A stretch of 59,854 nt of DNA from Solirubrobacter taibaiensis. GTDB lineage: Bacteria; Actinomycetota; Thermoleophilia; Solirubrobacterales; Solirubrobacteraceae. The stretch spans positions 1 to 59,854 of the forward strand of contig JAPDDQ010000045.1 of NCBI GenBank assembly GCA_027587225.1. Direction: 5' to 3'. The notes beneath the pieces are model-generated. The model was not told the origin of the DNA. It made no database searches and saw only the letters and a program-made list of their open reading frames with translations. Position numbers and translations under genes: made by a program. How positions within the stretch are numbered: the stretch's first letter is position 1; the number at the start of each line of letters is the position of its first letter. Shown here in pieces: positions 1-9,500 of the stretch.

Positions 1-199
1 CCTGCGATGCGGCGCCGCCGCCCGGCGCGGGGCCTTGCGCGGCGGCCACGCGGCTCGCGGCGTGCTGCGCCAGCGGGGTCAGCGCGGCGCGTTCCTCCGG
101 GGTCAGGTCGCGCCAGCGGGCGCGCAGGTCGTCGAGCATCGCCGCGTTCGCGGCGGGCGCTTCGAAGACGTCGGCGAGCAGCCCGAGCGCTTTGTGCAT
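1..199 (-). CDS. Hypothetical protein, partial (tandem paralogue)
   Basis: Function not recognised. Reading starts at an ATG at 199 and runs off the left edge, so only the first 66 codons are visible. The protein begins MHKALGLLADVF and continues with WRDLTPEERAALTPLA. It is plainly a paralogue of the next gene upstream (201-491), which has LLADVF and WRDLAPEERDALTPLA at the same positions, so the two arose by tandem duplication. The two genes are 1 nt apart and follow tmk on the same strand, so all three are probably co-transcribed. The visible part looks soluble, with no signal peptide. Confidence 0.6.
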   Translation of the reverse strand, partial: MHKALGLLADVFEAPAANAAMLDDLRARWRDLTPEERAALTPLAQHAASRVAAAQGPAPGGGAASQ

Positions 200-200
200 G

Positions 201-491
201 TCACTCCGGGGAGGGGGCGACGCCGAAGCGCAGCGCCGCGCGCAGCTCGGCTTCCCCCGGGGTCGCGAGGTCGGCGTCGGTGGCCTGCGGGGGCGGCGGC
301 GCCGCTCCCTCCGCCGGGGGTGCCGCCTTGGCTTCGGTGATGCGCTGCGCGGCCAGCTTGGCGAGCGGCGTCAGCGCGTCGCGTTCCTCGGGGGCGAGGT
401 CGCGCCACTGGGCGCGGAGCTCTTCGAGCGCCCAGGCGTTGTTGATCGGGTCGTCGAAGACGTCGGCGAGGAGGGAGAGCGCTTCGTTCAT
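201..491 (-). CDS. Hypothetical protein downstream of tmk
   Basis: Function not recognised. The product has 96 residues. The N-terminal half (about 1-55) is predicted helical and carries LLADVFDD and WRDLAPEERDALTPLAKLAA. Residues 57-75 form an Ala/Pro-rich linker, and a short acidic/hydrophobic tail follows. The start overlaps the tmk stop by 4 nt (ATGA type), indicating translational coupling. A paralogue follows 1 nt downstream. The conserved WRDL-x-PEER-x-ALTPLA block in both copies suggests real selection on the protein. It is a lineage-specific family as far as I can tell. Confidence 0.7.
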   Translation of the reverse strand: MNEALSLLADVFDDPINNAWALEELRAQWRDLAPEERDALTPLAKLAAQRITEAKAAPPAEGAAPPPPQATDADLATPGEAELRAALRFGVAPSPE

Positions 492-1066
492 GTCAGGGCT
501 TCCAGGGCGGAGGCGAGCACGGTCGCCGGGGGTTGGGTGGCGTCGAGGACGACGAACCGGTCGGGCGCGGCCGCGGCGAGCTCGTCATAGGTCTTAGCCA
601 CGCGCGCGAAAAACTCTCCCCCCGCGAGTTCGAGGCGATCCGCCTCGCGGCCCGCGATCCGCCCGAGCCCGACCTCCGGGTCAACCCGGAGCAACAACGT
701 CTTGTCCGGCGTCAGGCCGCCGGTGCCGAACTCGTTCAGCGTGCGGATCTCCTCGACCCCGAGCCCGCGGCCGCCGCCCTGGTAGGCGAGGCTCGAGTCG
801 ATGAAGCGGTCGAGGATCACCGTCGTGCCGCCGTCCAGCAGCGGCCGGAGCTTCTCGGCGACGAGCTGCGCGCGGGCCGCCGCGTACAGCAGCGCCTCGG
901 CGCGCGGGTCGACGGTCAACGCCGGGTCCTTGACCAGCTCCCGGATCCGCTCGGAGAGCTCGACCCCGCCCGGTTCGCGCAAGACGGTGGCGTCGAGCTG
1001 CTCGGTGAGGCCCGAGATGAGCGTCGTCTTGCCGGCGCCGTCGAGGCCTTCGACCGTGATGAGCAC
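488..1066 (-). CDS. tmk: Thymidylate kinase
   Basis: Phosphorylates dTMP to dTDP with ATP, an essential cytoplasmic step of dTTP synthesis. The 192 residues match the usual family length. The P-loop GLDGAGKT is at residues 7-14, the dTMP-binding DRFIDSS motif at about 86-92 followed by LAYQGGGRG, and an Arg-rich LID segment (AGREADRLE) lies near residue 137. It follows the PG-binding/recombinase-like gene by 34 nt on the same strand, and its stop overlaps the start of a small unknown gene. holB, often near tmk in other bacteria, lies about 3 kb away on the opposite strand. The assignment is secure. Confidence 0.96.
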   Translation of the reverse strand: MLITVEGLDGAGKTTLISGLTEQLDATVLREPGGVELSERIRELVKDPALTVDPRAEALLYAAARAQLVAEKLRPLLDGGTTVILDRFIDSSLAYQGGGRGLGVEEIRTLNEFGTGGLTPDKTLLLRVDPEVGLGRIAGREADRLELAGGEFFARVAKTYDELAAAAPDRFVVLDATQPPATVLASALEALT

Positions 1067-1100
1067 GCCGATGAGTGTGACGCGTGCGCAGGACGCCAGG

Positions 1101-2345
1101 TCATCCGTTCCGCCGCATGGGCTCGGGGGCCGGCGGTGGCGTGTACCCCGCGAGGACCTGGACCCCGGACGGCCGCCAATGGCTCCCTCCGCGCAGCGTG
1201 GGGACTCCCGCGGCGTTCAGCGCGTCGGCGATGGCCTGCAGGGACATCCCCCGTTCGCGCATGGCGACCACGCGTCCGCGAAGCGCCGGGACGTCGGGGA
1301 ACTCCGCTCCGAGCCCGCCCCGTCCGCCGGCGCGTCGGCTCCGCCACTCGCTGAGCTCCACGAGCGCGCCGGCGCTGAGCCGCCCGGGCGGGAGGTTCGG
1401 GTCCAGCCACTCGTCGACGGCCATCACGAAGCCGTCGGCGTCGTTGATCCACTGCAGCATCTGGGCGAGGTCGGCTGCCGACTCGGCGAGGTCGCTGACG
1501 TGCCGGACCACGATCCCGCACGCGCTGCCCGTGTTGACCCGGTCCATGACGTATGCGAGCCCGGGCCGGTCGTCCGGGTGGCGGTGCGCGTCGTGGATCA
1601 CGCGCTCGAGGTGCCAGTCGCGGGCGTCGCACCAGGCGGCGATCGCGGCCGTGGCGACGGCGACCCGCTCGTGCGCGGCGGCGCTGTCGGGGTCGACGAC
1701 GATGTAGCCCAACACGGTGCGGGAGACCGCGGACGGCCGTGACGGCTTGGCGGGAGGAGCCTGCGGGCTCCGGCGCCAGTAGAGCGCGATCAGCGCGAGG
1801 GTCGTGGCGAGGGTGAGCAGCAGCAGGACGGCGCCGACCACGTTGGACCCGGGACGCTCGGGAACCGCTGCGAGGCTGAGCGTCGGCGTCGGCGTCGGCG
1901 TCGGGTCGACGGTGCGCGAGAGCGTGACTTGCGGGTCGCGCCGGGTGCGGAGCTCGGCGAGCGTGGCCGCGTCGACCCGGCCCGTGGGCTCGAGCCCGTG
2001 CTTGATCTGGAACCAAGTGACGGCGCCGCGCGTGCGGGGGCCGAAGCGCCCGTCGGCGGGGCCGACGCGGTACCCGCGGGCGTGCAGTTCCCGCTGCACC
2101 CCGCGGACGCGGCGGGACGCGCGGATCGAGCCTGTGCCGCTGAAGACCGGGCCGGCGGACCAACCGCGCGGCCACGCGGGCTGTGCGACCGAGCGCGTGG
2201 GCTCCGGCCGCTGAATGGAGCGGCCGTGCCAGCTCGTGGCCGGGTCCGGGGCGGCCGCCGCCGTCGGCGCGGCGACGAGCGTGGCGGCCAGGGCTACGCC
2301 GGTGAGCCATCTCCGCGCACGGGGCGCGGCGGGGCGATTGAACAT
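1101..2345 (-). CDS. Membrane protein: PG-binding plus degenerate serine-recombinase domain
   Basis: The 414-residue chimera has a signal peptide or anchor at about 10-32 and a peptidoglycan-binding domain of the PG_binding_1 type at about 76-133 (VQRELHARGYRVG, then FGPRTRGAVTWFQ). A Thr-Pro linker follows, then one transmembrane helix at about 167-190. Residues 211-330 resemble the N-terminal domain of serine recombinases (start GYIVV, then DDRPGLAYVMDRV), and a recombinase-like helical region lies at 350-400 (MSLQAIADALNAAGVP). The recombinase catalytic serine position reads VVDPDS, and the usual Arg pair around RLxRS is replaced by HVSDLAES, so catalysis is unlikely. If the N-terminus is exported, the recombinase-like part faces the cytoplasm. 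It could sense cell-wall state; that role is inference. Confidence 0.75.
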   Translation of the reverse strand: MFNRPAAPRARRWLTGVALAATLVAAPTAAAAPDPATSWHGRSIQRPEPTRSVAQPAWPRGWSAGPVFSGTGSIRASRRVRGVQRELHARGYRVGPADGRFGPRTRGAVTWFQIKHGLEPTGRVDAATLAELRTRRDPQVTLSRTVDPTPTPTPTLSLAAVPERPGSNVVGAVLLLLTLATTLALIALYWRRSPQAPPAKPSRPSAVSRTVLGYIVVDPDSAAAHERVAVATAAIAAWCDARDWHLERVIHDAHRHPDDRPGLAYVMDRVNTGSACGIVVRHVSDLAESAADLAQMLQWINDADGFVMAVDEWLDPNLPPGRLSAGALVELSEWRSRRAGGRGGLGAEFPDVPALRGRVVAMRERGMSLQAIADALNAAGVPTLRGGSHWRPSGVQVLAGYTPPPAPEPMRRNG

Positions 2346-2393
2346 CTCATCTCCTGAAAATCGAGCGTTTGCGGGGCTGGGGACTCGAAGTCC

Positions 2394-4058
2394 TCAGCCG
2401 GGGCGCTCGTTCAGCGAGATGAAGAGGATCGGCCGCGGGAGCGGCGTGAAACGGGGCACGACGATCAGGAAGGCCGCAAAGACGAGGCCGAGGAAGACGG
2501 CGATGGCTGCCGCGCCCGACCCCGCGCTCGCGGCGGTCGCCGCGAAGGCGCCCGAGCTCACGGTGGCACCGAACGTCAACGGCGTGGGCGCGACGGAATC
2601 GGGGGCGCGCGTGGTCGATCGCGGCACAGTGTCGCTGGCCGGTGCCGTCGCGGTGCCGCCGGGCGAGGCCGCGGCGTCGGGCGAGCCGGCGAGCGTGAAG
2701 GGGTCTGGCCGAAGCGGAGCGGCACCGTCCCGTGCGGGCGTGGACGTGGGTGGGTCGGCGACGATCGCGACGCGCGCCGGGGCCTCGTAGGCCTCGGGCG
2801 CCACGTGATCGGCGATCGGCGCGGACGCGTGCACCGTGGGTGCGACGGCGGTGGTGGTGGCGGGCGGCGTCGCGGCCTCCCGGTGGTCCGGCGCCGCGAT
2901 GGGCTCGGAGTTCGCGATCGCGCGCTCCGTGGACCGGCTGGCGTCGCGACGGGCGGCGGGCTGCGTGCCGGCGGAGGCGGTCACGGCAGCCTGCGACGGC
3001 GGCGGGACGTCCGTGGACGCGGGGGCACGATCGACTTGCCGGGTCGGAACGGCGACGTCCGTCGCGACCGGCCGAGCTGTGTCCGCAACGGCGGTGACGG
3101 TCTCGGACACCGTGCGCGTGACGGGACGGGCGGTCTCCGAGACGGCCTGCACGACCGGACGGGTGGTGTCGGTGACGATCCGGGTGGTCTCCGCGACGGC
3201 GCGGGTAGTCGGCGCGACGGTGTCGGTGACGACCTGGGTGGTCTCGGCGACGGTGCGCGTGACCGGGCGGGCGGGCGCGGTGACGGTCTCAGTGGTCTGG
3301 GTGACGGCGTCGACGACGGGGCGCGCCGCGCCGGCGGCGCTCTTGACGGCGTCGGTGGCCGGCCGCGCGGATTCGGCGACGGTCTTGGTCGTGTCGTTGA
3401 CGGCGTCGGTGGCCGGTCGCGCGGTCTCGGCGACGGTCTTGGTGGTGTCGTTGACGGCGTCGGTGGCCGGTCGCGCGGATTCGGCGACGGTCTTGGTCGT
3501 GTCGCTGGCGGCGTCGGTGGCCGGTCGCGCGGTCTCGGCGACGGTCTTGGTGGTGTCGTTGACGGCGTCGGTGGCCGGTCGCGCGGATTCGGCGACGGTC
3601 TTGGTCGTGTCGCTGGCGGCGTCGGTGGCCGGTCGCGCGGTCTCGGCGACGGTCTTGGTGGTGTCGTTGACGGCGTCGGTGGCCGGTCGCGTGGTCTCGG
3701 CGACCGTCTTGGCGGTCTTCGCGACCGTGTCGGCCGGGCGGGTGGGCTCGGTCGCCGTCTTGGTGGTCTCCGCGACGGCGTCCGTGGCTGCCCGGACTGC
3801 CTCGCCGGCGGGCTTGGCCGTCGCGGTGACCGGACGCGTGACCGGCTCGGCGGCTGCGGTGACGGGTTCGGCCGCGGTGGTCGGCGTCGCCGCCGGAGGC
3901 GCGGGCGTCGCCGCCGGCGGTTGGGGCGGAGCCGCGACGGCGTCGGTGGTGGCCTGAAGCGCTGCGCCGAGGTCCGGGGTCTGCGCAGCCGCGACCGACG
4001 GCACGGCTGCCGTCAGGACCACGACGCAGAGTGTCAACGCGCGGCGCACCTGAGCCAT
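2394..4058 (-). CDS. Secreted Thr/Ala-rich repeat protein with C-terminal anchor
   Basis: The 554-residue protein has a clear signal peptide (about 1-25, ending AAAQ) and a long low-complexity body rich in Ala, Thr, Val and Pro. Six full plus one partial copies of an 18-residue unit ARPATDAVNDTTKTVAET, with AVND/AASD and ET/ES variants, sit near residues 120-240. More divergent repeats of the same rhythm (RPVTRTVAETT and similar) continue to about 330. A hydrophobic helix (AAAIAVFLGLVFAAFLIVV) near the C-terminus is followed by a short basic tail, which suggests membrane anchoring with the repeats outside. There is no catalytic motif. It may be a surface stalk or wall-associated protein. Confidence 0.75.
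   Translation of the reverse strand: MAQVRRALTLCVVVLTAAVPSVAAAQTPDLGAALQATTDAVAAPPQPPAATPAPPAATPTTAAEPVTAAAEPVTRPVTATAKPAGEAVRAATDAVAETTKTATEPTRPADTVAKTAKTVAETTRPATDAVNDTTKTVAETARPATDAASDTTKTVAESARPATDAVNDTTKTVAETARPATDAASDTTKTVAESARPATDAVNDTTKTVAETARPATDAVNDTTKTVAESARPATDAVKSAAGAARPVVDAVTQTTETVTAPARPVTRTVAETTQVVTDTVAPTTRAVAETTRIVTDTTRPVVQAVSETARPVTRTVSETVTAVADTARPVATDVAVPTRQVDRAPASTDVPPPSQAAVTASAGTQPAARRDASRSTERAIANSEPIAAPDHREAATPPATTTAVAPTVHASAPIADHVAPEAYEAPARVAIVADPPTSTPARDGAAPLRPDPFTLAGSPDAAASPGGTATAPASDTVPRSTTRAPDSVAPTPLTFGATVSSGAFAATAASAGSGAAAIAVFLGLVFAAFLIVVPRFTPLPRPILFISLNERPG
3345..3710. repeat. 54-bp tandem repeats inside a coding gene
   Basis: Near-identical 54-bp units encode the 18-residue protein repeats of the gene at 2394-4058. 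Two unit types alternate, giving a 108-bp higher-order period on top of the 54-bp one. On the plus strand the units carry gcgtcggtggccggtcgcg followed by a variable tctcggcgacggtctt or attcggcgacggtctt stretch. The DNA identity is higher than protein constraint requires, so the array looks recently expanded and may vary in copy number. Confidence 0.85.
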
Positions 4059-4167
4059 ATGCCCGCTCCAGCGCGAAGCATGTCTTCACCATGCTTACGC
4101 ACCGGACTTTACGCAGTCGATGGTCAGGATCCGGGCGCGCCGGGAGCGCGACTAGGATCAACATCAC

Positions 4168-5259
4168 GTGCTCGACCTCGCCGCCCACCCGCACGCCGAA
4201 GCCGTCCTCGGCGCGGCGCTGAAGGACTCGCCCGCCCACGCGTACCTGCTCCACGGCCCCGCCGGGTCCGGCAAACGCGAGGTCGCCAGAGCGTTCGCCG
4301 GCGAGCTCCTCGCCAAGGGGGCGAAGGACCCGGCCAACGTCAAGGTGCGGGCCGAGCACGGCAGCCATCCCGACCTGACCTGGGTCACTCCGTCAGGCGC
4401 GCACGAGATGCTCCGCAGGGATGTCGCGGACACGGTCGTCGGGGCGGCGTCGCACACGCCGTTCGAGGCGGTGCATCGGATCTTCGTGCTCGAGCGCGTG
4501 GACGTGATGAACGACGAGGCGGCGAATGCGCTGCTGAAGACGCTGGAGGAGCCGCCGTCGTACGTGGTGCTGCTCCTGCTCACGAACCGCCCGACGCAGG
4601 TGCTGCCGACGATCGCCTCTCGCTGCCAGGCAGTGCGGTTCGACCCGCCCACCACCACGCAGCTCGCGCAACGACTCGAGCACCAGGGCTTCGCGCCGGA
4701 CACCGCGGAAGCGGCCGCGCGGCTCAGCCTGGGTGACGGCGAGAAGGCGATCCGGCTCGCGACCGGCGACGGCCTGAAGCTCCGGCAGGCGGCGGAGAGC
4801 TACGCGCGGGCGCCGATCAACGGCAAGGTCAACGAGAAGCCGTGGGGCGAGCTGCTCAATCGCGCCAAGCAGGCCGGCCAGGACGCGAAGTCCGAGGTGG
4901 AGCAGCAGCTCAAGGAGGAGCTGCAGTTCCTGCCCAAGAAGGAGCACAAGCGCCGGGAGACGGAGTTCACCGAGCGGGCCAAACGCGCCGACCGCCGCGC
5001 CGCCACACAAGCGCTCGACCACGCGCTGCAGCTGGTCGGCCTCTGGTACCGGGACCTCACCGTGCTCCAAGCGAACGCACCGGAGCTCGTCTTCCACTCC
5101 GACCGGCTCGGCACGCTCCAGCAGGACGCGGGACGGCCCAACCTGCAGCGCGCCCAGGAACTCGTCGACGACACGCGCTCCCGCCTGATCCTGAACGTCT
5201 CAGAAGAACTCGCGTGCGAGGCGCTGGCGTACCGCCTCGAAGCGACGCTCGCGCGCTGA
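4168..5259 (+). CDS. holB: DNA polymerase III delta' subunit
   Basis: Clamp-loader subunit of the replicative polymerase holoenzyme, an AAA+ protein. The 363 residues include a Walker A-type loop HGPAGSGKR near residue 30, a Walker B-like region around FVLERVDVMNDEAANALLKTLEEPP, and the SRC motif (TIASRCQAVRF), all typical of DnaX/delta' proteins. Helical C-terminal segments follow. The start is a GTG at 4168. The hexamer TAGGAT at 4153-4158 is a plausible -10 element that would place the transcript start only a few bases before this GTG, so a leaderless message is possible; no good -35 is visible. Confidence 0.92.
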   Translation: MLDLAAHPHAEAVLGAALKDSPAHAYLLHGPAGSGKREVARAFAGELLAKGAKDPANVKVRAEHGSHPDLTWVTPSGAHEMLRRDVADTVVGAASHTPFEAVHRIFVLERVDVMNDEAANALLKTLEEPPSYVVLLLLTNRPTQVLPTIASRCQAVRFDPPTTTQLAQRLEHQGFAPDTAEAAARLSLGDGEKAIRLATGDGLKLRQAAESYARAPINGKVNEKPWGELLNRAKQAGQDAKSEVEQQLKEELQFLPKKEHKRRETEFTERAKRADRRAATQALDHALQLVGLWYRDLTVLQANAPELVFHSDRLGTLQQDAGRPNLQRAQELVDDTRSRLILNVSEELACEALAYRLEATLAR

Positions 5260-5273
5260 CCCGCTGAAGAATT

Positions 5274-5287
5274 CGGCCGATCGGCCG
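5274..5287. promoter_or_regulatory. Perfect 14-bp palindrome before narK
   Basis: CGGCCGATCGGCCG is a perfect palindrome that starts 14 bases after the holB stop and ends 12 bases before the narK ATG. It could be an operator or an mRNA hairpin that controls narK translation. In such GC-rich DNA a 14-bp palindrome is not conclusive. Confidence 0.35.
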
Positions 5288-5299
5288 ATCTCCCCGGTC

Positions 5300-6502
5300 A
5301 TGCGTATGCGTGACTTCCGGCGCGCGGGCCACACGCCTTCGCTCGTGGCCGGCCTCCTCCACTTCGACGTCTCTTTCATGATCTGGGTCATCCTCGGTGC
5401 GCTCGGCGCGTACATCGCCGAGGATCTCGGGCTGACCGCCGCCGAAAAGGGCGTGCTGGTCGCCGTCCCGCTGCTGTCCGCGGCCGTGTGCCGCGTCACC
5501 TTCGGCGTGCTGGCCGACCGCTTCGGCCCGCGCCGGATCGGCACCATCTCGATGTCGATCGTCGTCCTGCCGCTGCTCTGGGGCTGGCTCGGCGCGAACT
5601 CGATGAACGAGCTGCTCGGCGTCGGCGTCCTGCTGGGCGTCGCGGGCGCGTCGTTCGCGATCAGCCTCCCGCTCGCTTCCCGCTGGTATCCGCCGCAGTA
5701 CCAGGGCCTCGCGATGGGCATCGCGGGTGCCGGCAACTCCGGCACCGTCGCCTGCGCGCTGCTCGCCCCGCGCCTGGCCGAGCACGTCGGCTGGCACGGC
5801 GTGATGGGCCTCGCGCTGATCCCCGTCGGCCTCGTGCTGATCGCCTTCCGCATGCTGGCCAAGGAGCCGCCGGCGCCGGCCAGGCGCCTCACGCTCGGCG
5901 CGTTCGGCGAGATGCTCGGCGAGGGCGACACGTGGCGGCTGTGCGCGCTCTACGCCGTTACGTTCGGCGGCTTCGTCGGCCTGTCGTCCTTCCTCCCGAT
6001 CTTCTTCCATGACGAGTACGGCCTGAGCAAGGTCGACGCCGCTTCGCTGGCCGCGATCGGCGGCGCCGCGGGCTCGTTCGTGCGCCCGTTCGGCGGACAC
6101 CTCGCCGACCGCTTCGGCGGCACGCGCGTGCTGGCCGTCGTCTACGGCGTCGCCGCGCCGCTCCTGCTCGCGCTCTCGACCATGCCGACCCTGCTCTGGG
6201 CCGGTATCGGCTTCCCGATCGTGATGGCGTTCCTCGGCCTCGGCAACGGCGCGACGTTCCAGCTCGTCGGCCTCCGATTCCACGCCCGGATCGGCGTGGT
6301 CACGGGCCTGGTCGGCGCGGCCGGCGGTCTCGGCGGCTTCATGCTGCCGATCGCGCTCGGCTCCCTGCACGACTCGTTCGGCGGCTACGGCGCGGGCCTG
6401 ACCCTCGCGGCCGCAGTCGTGGCCGTCGCGTTCGTCGGCGTGAACCTGGTGCGCGTCGGCTGGCGTCGCGGCTGGGGCGCCACCGCCGAAGCCCCCGTCT
6501 GA
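5300..6502 (+). CDS. narK: Nitrate/nitrite transporter (MFS, NarK/NasA family)
   Basis: Major facilitator protein of 400 residues with about 12 hydrophobic helices. The two glycine-rich signatures of the nitrate/nitrite porter family are present: GIAGAGNSGT near residue 142 and LGLGNGATF near residue 313. The MFS loop motif FGVLADRFGPRR follows the second helix. The gene lies 3 nt upstream of the nitrate reductase gene, so uptake and reduction are one transcriptional unit. A second in-frame ATG at 5306 (MRDFRRAGH) could be the real start. Direction of transport (nitrate in, or nitrite out) cannot be read from sequence. Confidence 0.9.
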   Translation: MRMRDFRRAGHTPSLVAGLLHFDVSFMIWVILGALGAYIAEDLGLTAAEKGVLVAVPLLSAAVCRVTFGVLADRFGPRRIGTISMSIVVLPLLWGWLGANSMNELLGVGVLLGVAGASFAISLPLASRWYPPQYQGLAMGIAGAGNSGTVACALLAPRLAEHVGWHGVMGLALIPVGLVLIAFRMLAKEPPAPARRLTLGAFGEMLGEGDTWRLCALYAVTFGGFVGLSSFLPIFFHDEYGLSKVDAASLAAIGGAAGSFVRPFGGHLADRFGGTRVLAVVYGVAAPLLLALSTMPTLLWAGIGFPIVMAFLGLGNGATFQLVGLRFHARIGVVTGLVGAAGGLGGFMLPIALGSLHDSFGGYGAGLTLAAAVVAVAFVGVNLVRVGWRRGWGATAEAPV

Positions 6503-6505
6503 TCC

Positions 6506-9500
6506 ATGAAGACCGGGTGCCCCTACTGCGGCGTCGGCTGCGGGCTCGTCGCGGAGGTTCGCGACGGCCGGCTGACGGCTGTCCGCGGGGATGAGGCGCA
6601 CCCGGTCAACCGCGGCCGCACCTGCCGCAAGCCGCTCGCGCTCCCCGAGGCCTCGCGCTCCGGCGACCGCGCGCTGCGACCCCAACTGCGCCACTCCCAG
6701 GACGAGCGCTTCCGCGACGCGTCGTGGGACGAGGCGCTCGACCACGTGGCAAGCCGTCTGCAGCAGTACAAGCCCGAGGAGATCGCGTTCTACATCTCCG
6801 GCCAGCTGCTGACCGAGGACTACTACGCGGTCAACAAGTTCGCCAAGGGCTACCTGGGGACGAACAACGTCGACTCCAACTCGCGCCTGTGCATGTCGTC
6901 AGCCGTCGCCGCGTACGACGCGACGTTCGGCTCCGACGGCCCGCCGCCGGCCTACGACGACATCGAGCTGGCGAGCACGATCCTCCTGCTGGGGAGCAAC
7001 ACCAGCGCGTGCCACCCGATCCTGTGGGGCCGCATCCGCGCCGCGCAGGAGGCGGGCGCGACGCTGATCGTCGTCGACCCGCGCCGCACCGACAGCGCCG
7101 CCGTCGCCGACATCCATCTGCAGATCAAGCCGGGCACGGACCTCGCGCTGCTGAACGCGTTCATCGCGGGCCACGAGCTCGCGGGCGACTGGGACGCGAC
7201 CAAGGCCGCGGAGGCCTGCGGTGTGCCGGAAGTCGCGATCGAGCGCGCCGCCCGCGCGTTCGCCGACGCCCCCGCCTCCCTCGCGATGTGGTCGATGGGC
7301 GCCAACCAGTCGATCGAGGGCGTCGCGATCAACCGGGCGCTGCTGAACCTGTGCGTCGTGACGGACCAGATCGGCCGTCCGGGCGCCGGCCCGCTCTCGC
7401 TCACGGGCCAGCCGAACGCGATGGGCGGCCGCGAGACGGGTGGCCTGGCGCACCTGCTGCCGGGCTACCGCAAGGTCGTGCGCGAGGATCATCGCGCCGA
7501 GGTCGAGGCGCATTGGGGCCTGCCCGCCGGCAGCATCTCCCCGAAGGTCGGACTCCCCGCGACCGACTTGTTCGAGTCGCTCGAGGACGGCCGGATCAAG
7601 GCCGTCTGGATCTGCGCGACCAACCCGGCCGTGTCGATGCCGGACGCCGAACGCGCCCGCAACGCGCTGCGCAACGCCGAGCTCGTCATCGCTCAGGACG
7701 CGTACCACCCGACCGAGACGACCGCGCTCGCGCACGTCGTGCTGCCGTCCGCGCAGTGGCCGGAGAAGGCCGGCACGACGGTGAACTCCGAGCGCCGCAT
7801 CCAGCTGATGCGCGCCGCGATCGACCCGCCCGGCGAGGCCAAGCCGGACTGGGAGATTTTCGCGGCGACCGCCCGCCGCATGGGCTTCGACGGCTTCGAG
7901 TGGGAGGACGCCGCCGCGGTCTACGACGAGTTCGCGGCGCTCACCCAGGGGCGTCCGTGCGACCAGTCCGGCGTCTCCCACGCCCGCCTCGAGCACGGCT
8001 CGATCCAGTGGCCGTGCCGCACCGCCGAGGACCCCGGCACCGCCCGGCTGTACACCGACGGCCGCTTCCCGACCGAAACCGGCAAGCCGAACCTCGCCCC
8101 CGCGCTGCCCGGCCACCCCGCCGACCCACCCGACGCCGACTTCCCGCTCGTCCTGACCACTGGCCGGATCGCGAGCCAGTGGCACACGATGACCCGCACG
8201 GCCAAGTCGCCGGAGCTGATGGCGTCCGACGCCGAGCCGTTCCTCGAGCTGCATCCCGAGGACGCCGAGCGCGCCTGGCTCAAGGACGGCCAGCACGCGC
8301 GCGTGACCTCCCGCCGCGGCGCGGTGACGCTGAAGGTCCGCTTCGACGACAGCCTGCGCCCCGGCACCGCGTTCGCGCCCTTCCACTGGGGCGAGCTGCA
8401 CGCGCCCGCGGGCCACGGCGGCCTCAACGACCTCACGCACCGCGAGACCGACCCCGTGTCGCGTCAGCCCGGCTTGAAGGCGACCGCGATCCGCGTCGAG
8501 CCGGTCACGGCGCGCCGCCGCAAGCGCACCGAGCACGTGCTGATCGTCGGCGGCGGCCACTCCGGCGTCGCCACCGCGGAAGCGATCCTCGAGCACGGCG
8601 ACGCGCGCATCACGATCGCGAGCGACGAGCGCGGTGCGCCCTACGACCGCGTCGCGCTCAGCGACCACCTCGCCGGCCACCGCGCCGCGACCGACCTCCC
8701 GCTGCATCCGAAGTCCTGGTACCTGGACCGCGAGATCGCGTTCTGCGCCGCGGTCGTCGACGTGGACGCCGAGCTGCGCATCGCCACCCTCGCCGACGGC
8801 ACGCAGATGCCGTACGACTCGCTGGTGCTGGCGACGGGCTCACGCGCCTTCCTCCCGCCGATCGAGGGCATCGAGCGCGCGACGCCGTTCCGCACCCGCC
8901 ACGACGTGCGCACCATCCGCGGTCGCGCCAACGGGGCGAGAAGGGCAGTCGTGATCGGCGGCGGCCTGCTCGGTCTCGAAGCCGCGCGAGCGGTCGCGAA
9001 CCGCGGGATCGCGGTCACCGTCATCCACCTCGCCGACCGCCTGATGGAGCGCCAGCTCGACCACACCGCCGGCCGGATGCTGGAGCGAGCACTGCGCGGC
9101 CAAGGCATCGACGTGCTCTGCTCGCGCACCACGACCGCGATCCACGACGACCGCGTCGAGCTCGCCGGCGGCGAAGTGATCGAGGCGGAGCTCGTGATCG
9201 TCGCGGCGGGCGTCACGCCGGAGGTCGAGCTGGCGAAGCGCATCGGGCTGGAGACAAACCGCGGCGTCCTCGTCGACGACTCCCTGCGTACGAGCATCCC
9301 GGGCGTGTGGGCCGTGGGCGAGTGCGCCGAGCACCGCGGCGCGGTCGTCGGCCTCGTGGCGCCCGCGCTGGCCATGGCGCACGCGGCGGGCGCGGACATC
9401 GCCGGCAGGCCCGCGTCCTACATCCCCGCGCCCGTCTCCACCAAGCTCAAGGTCGCCGGCATCGACCTGTTCTGCAGTGGCGAGCTGGAGGCCGACGACG

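Noticed and set aside
3345..3710. Possible CRISPR-like array of regular repeats
   Set aside because: The repeats are contiguous in-frame coding units without unique spacers, and no cas genes are present.
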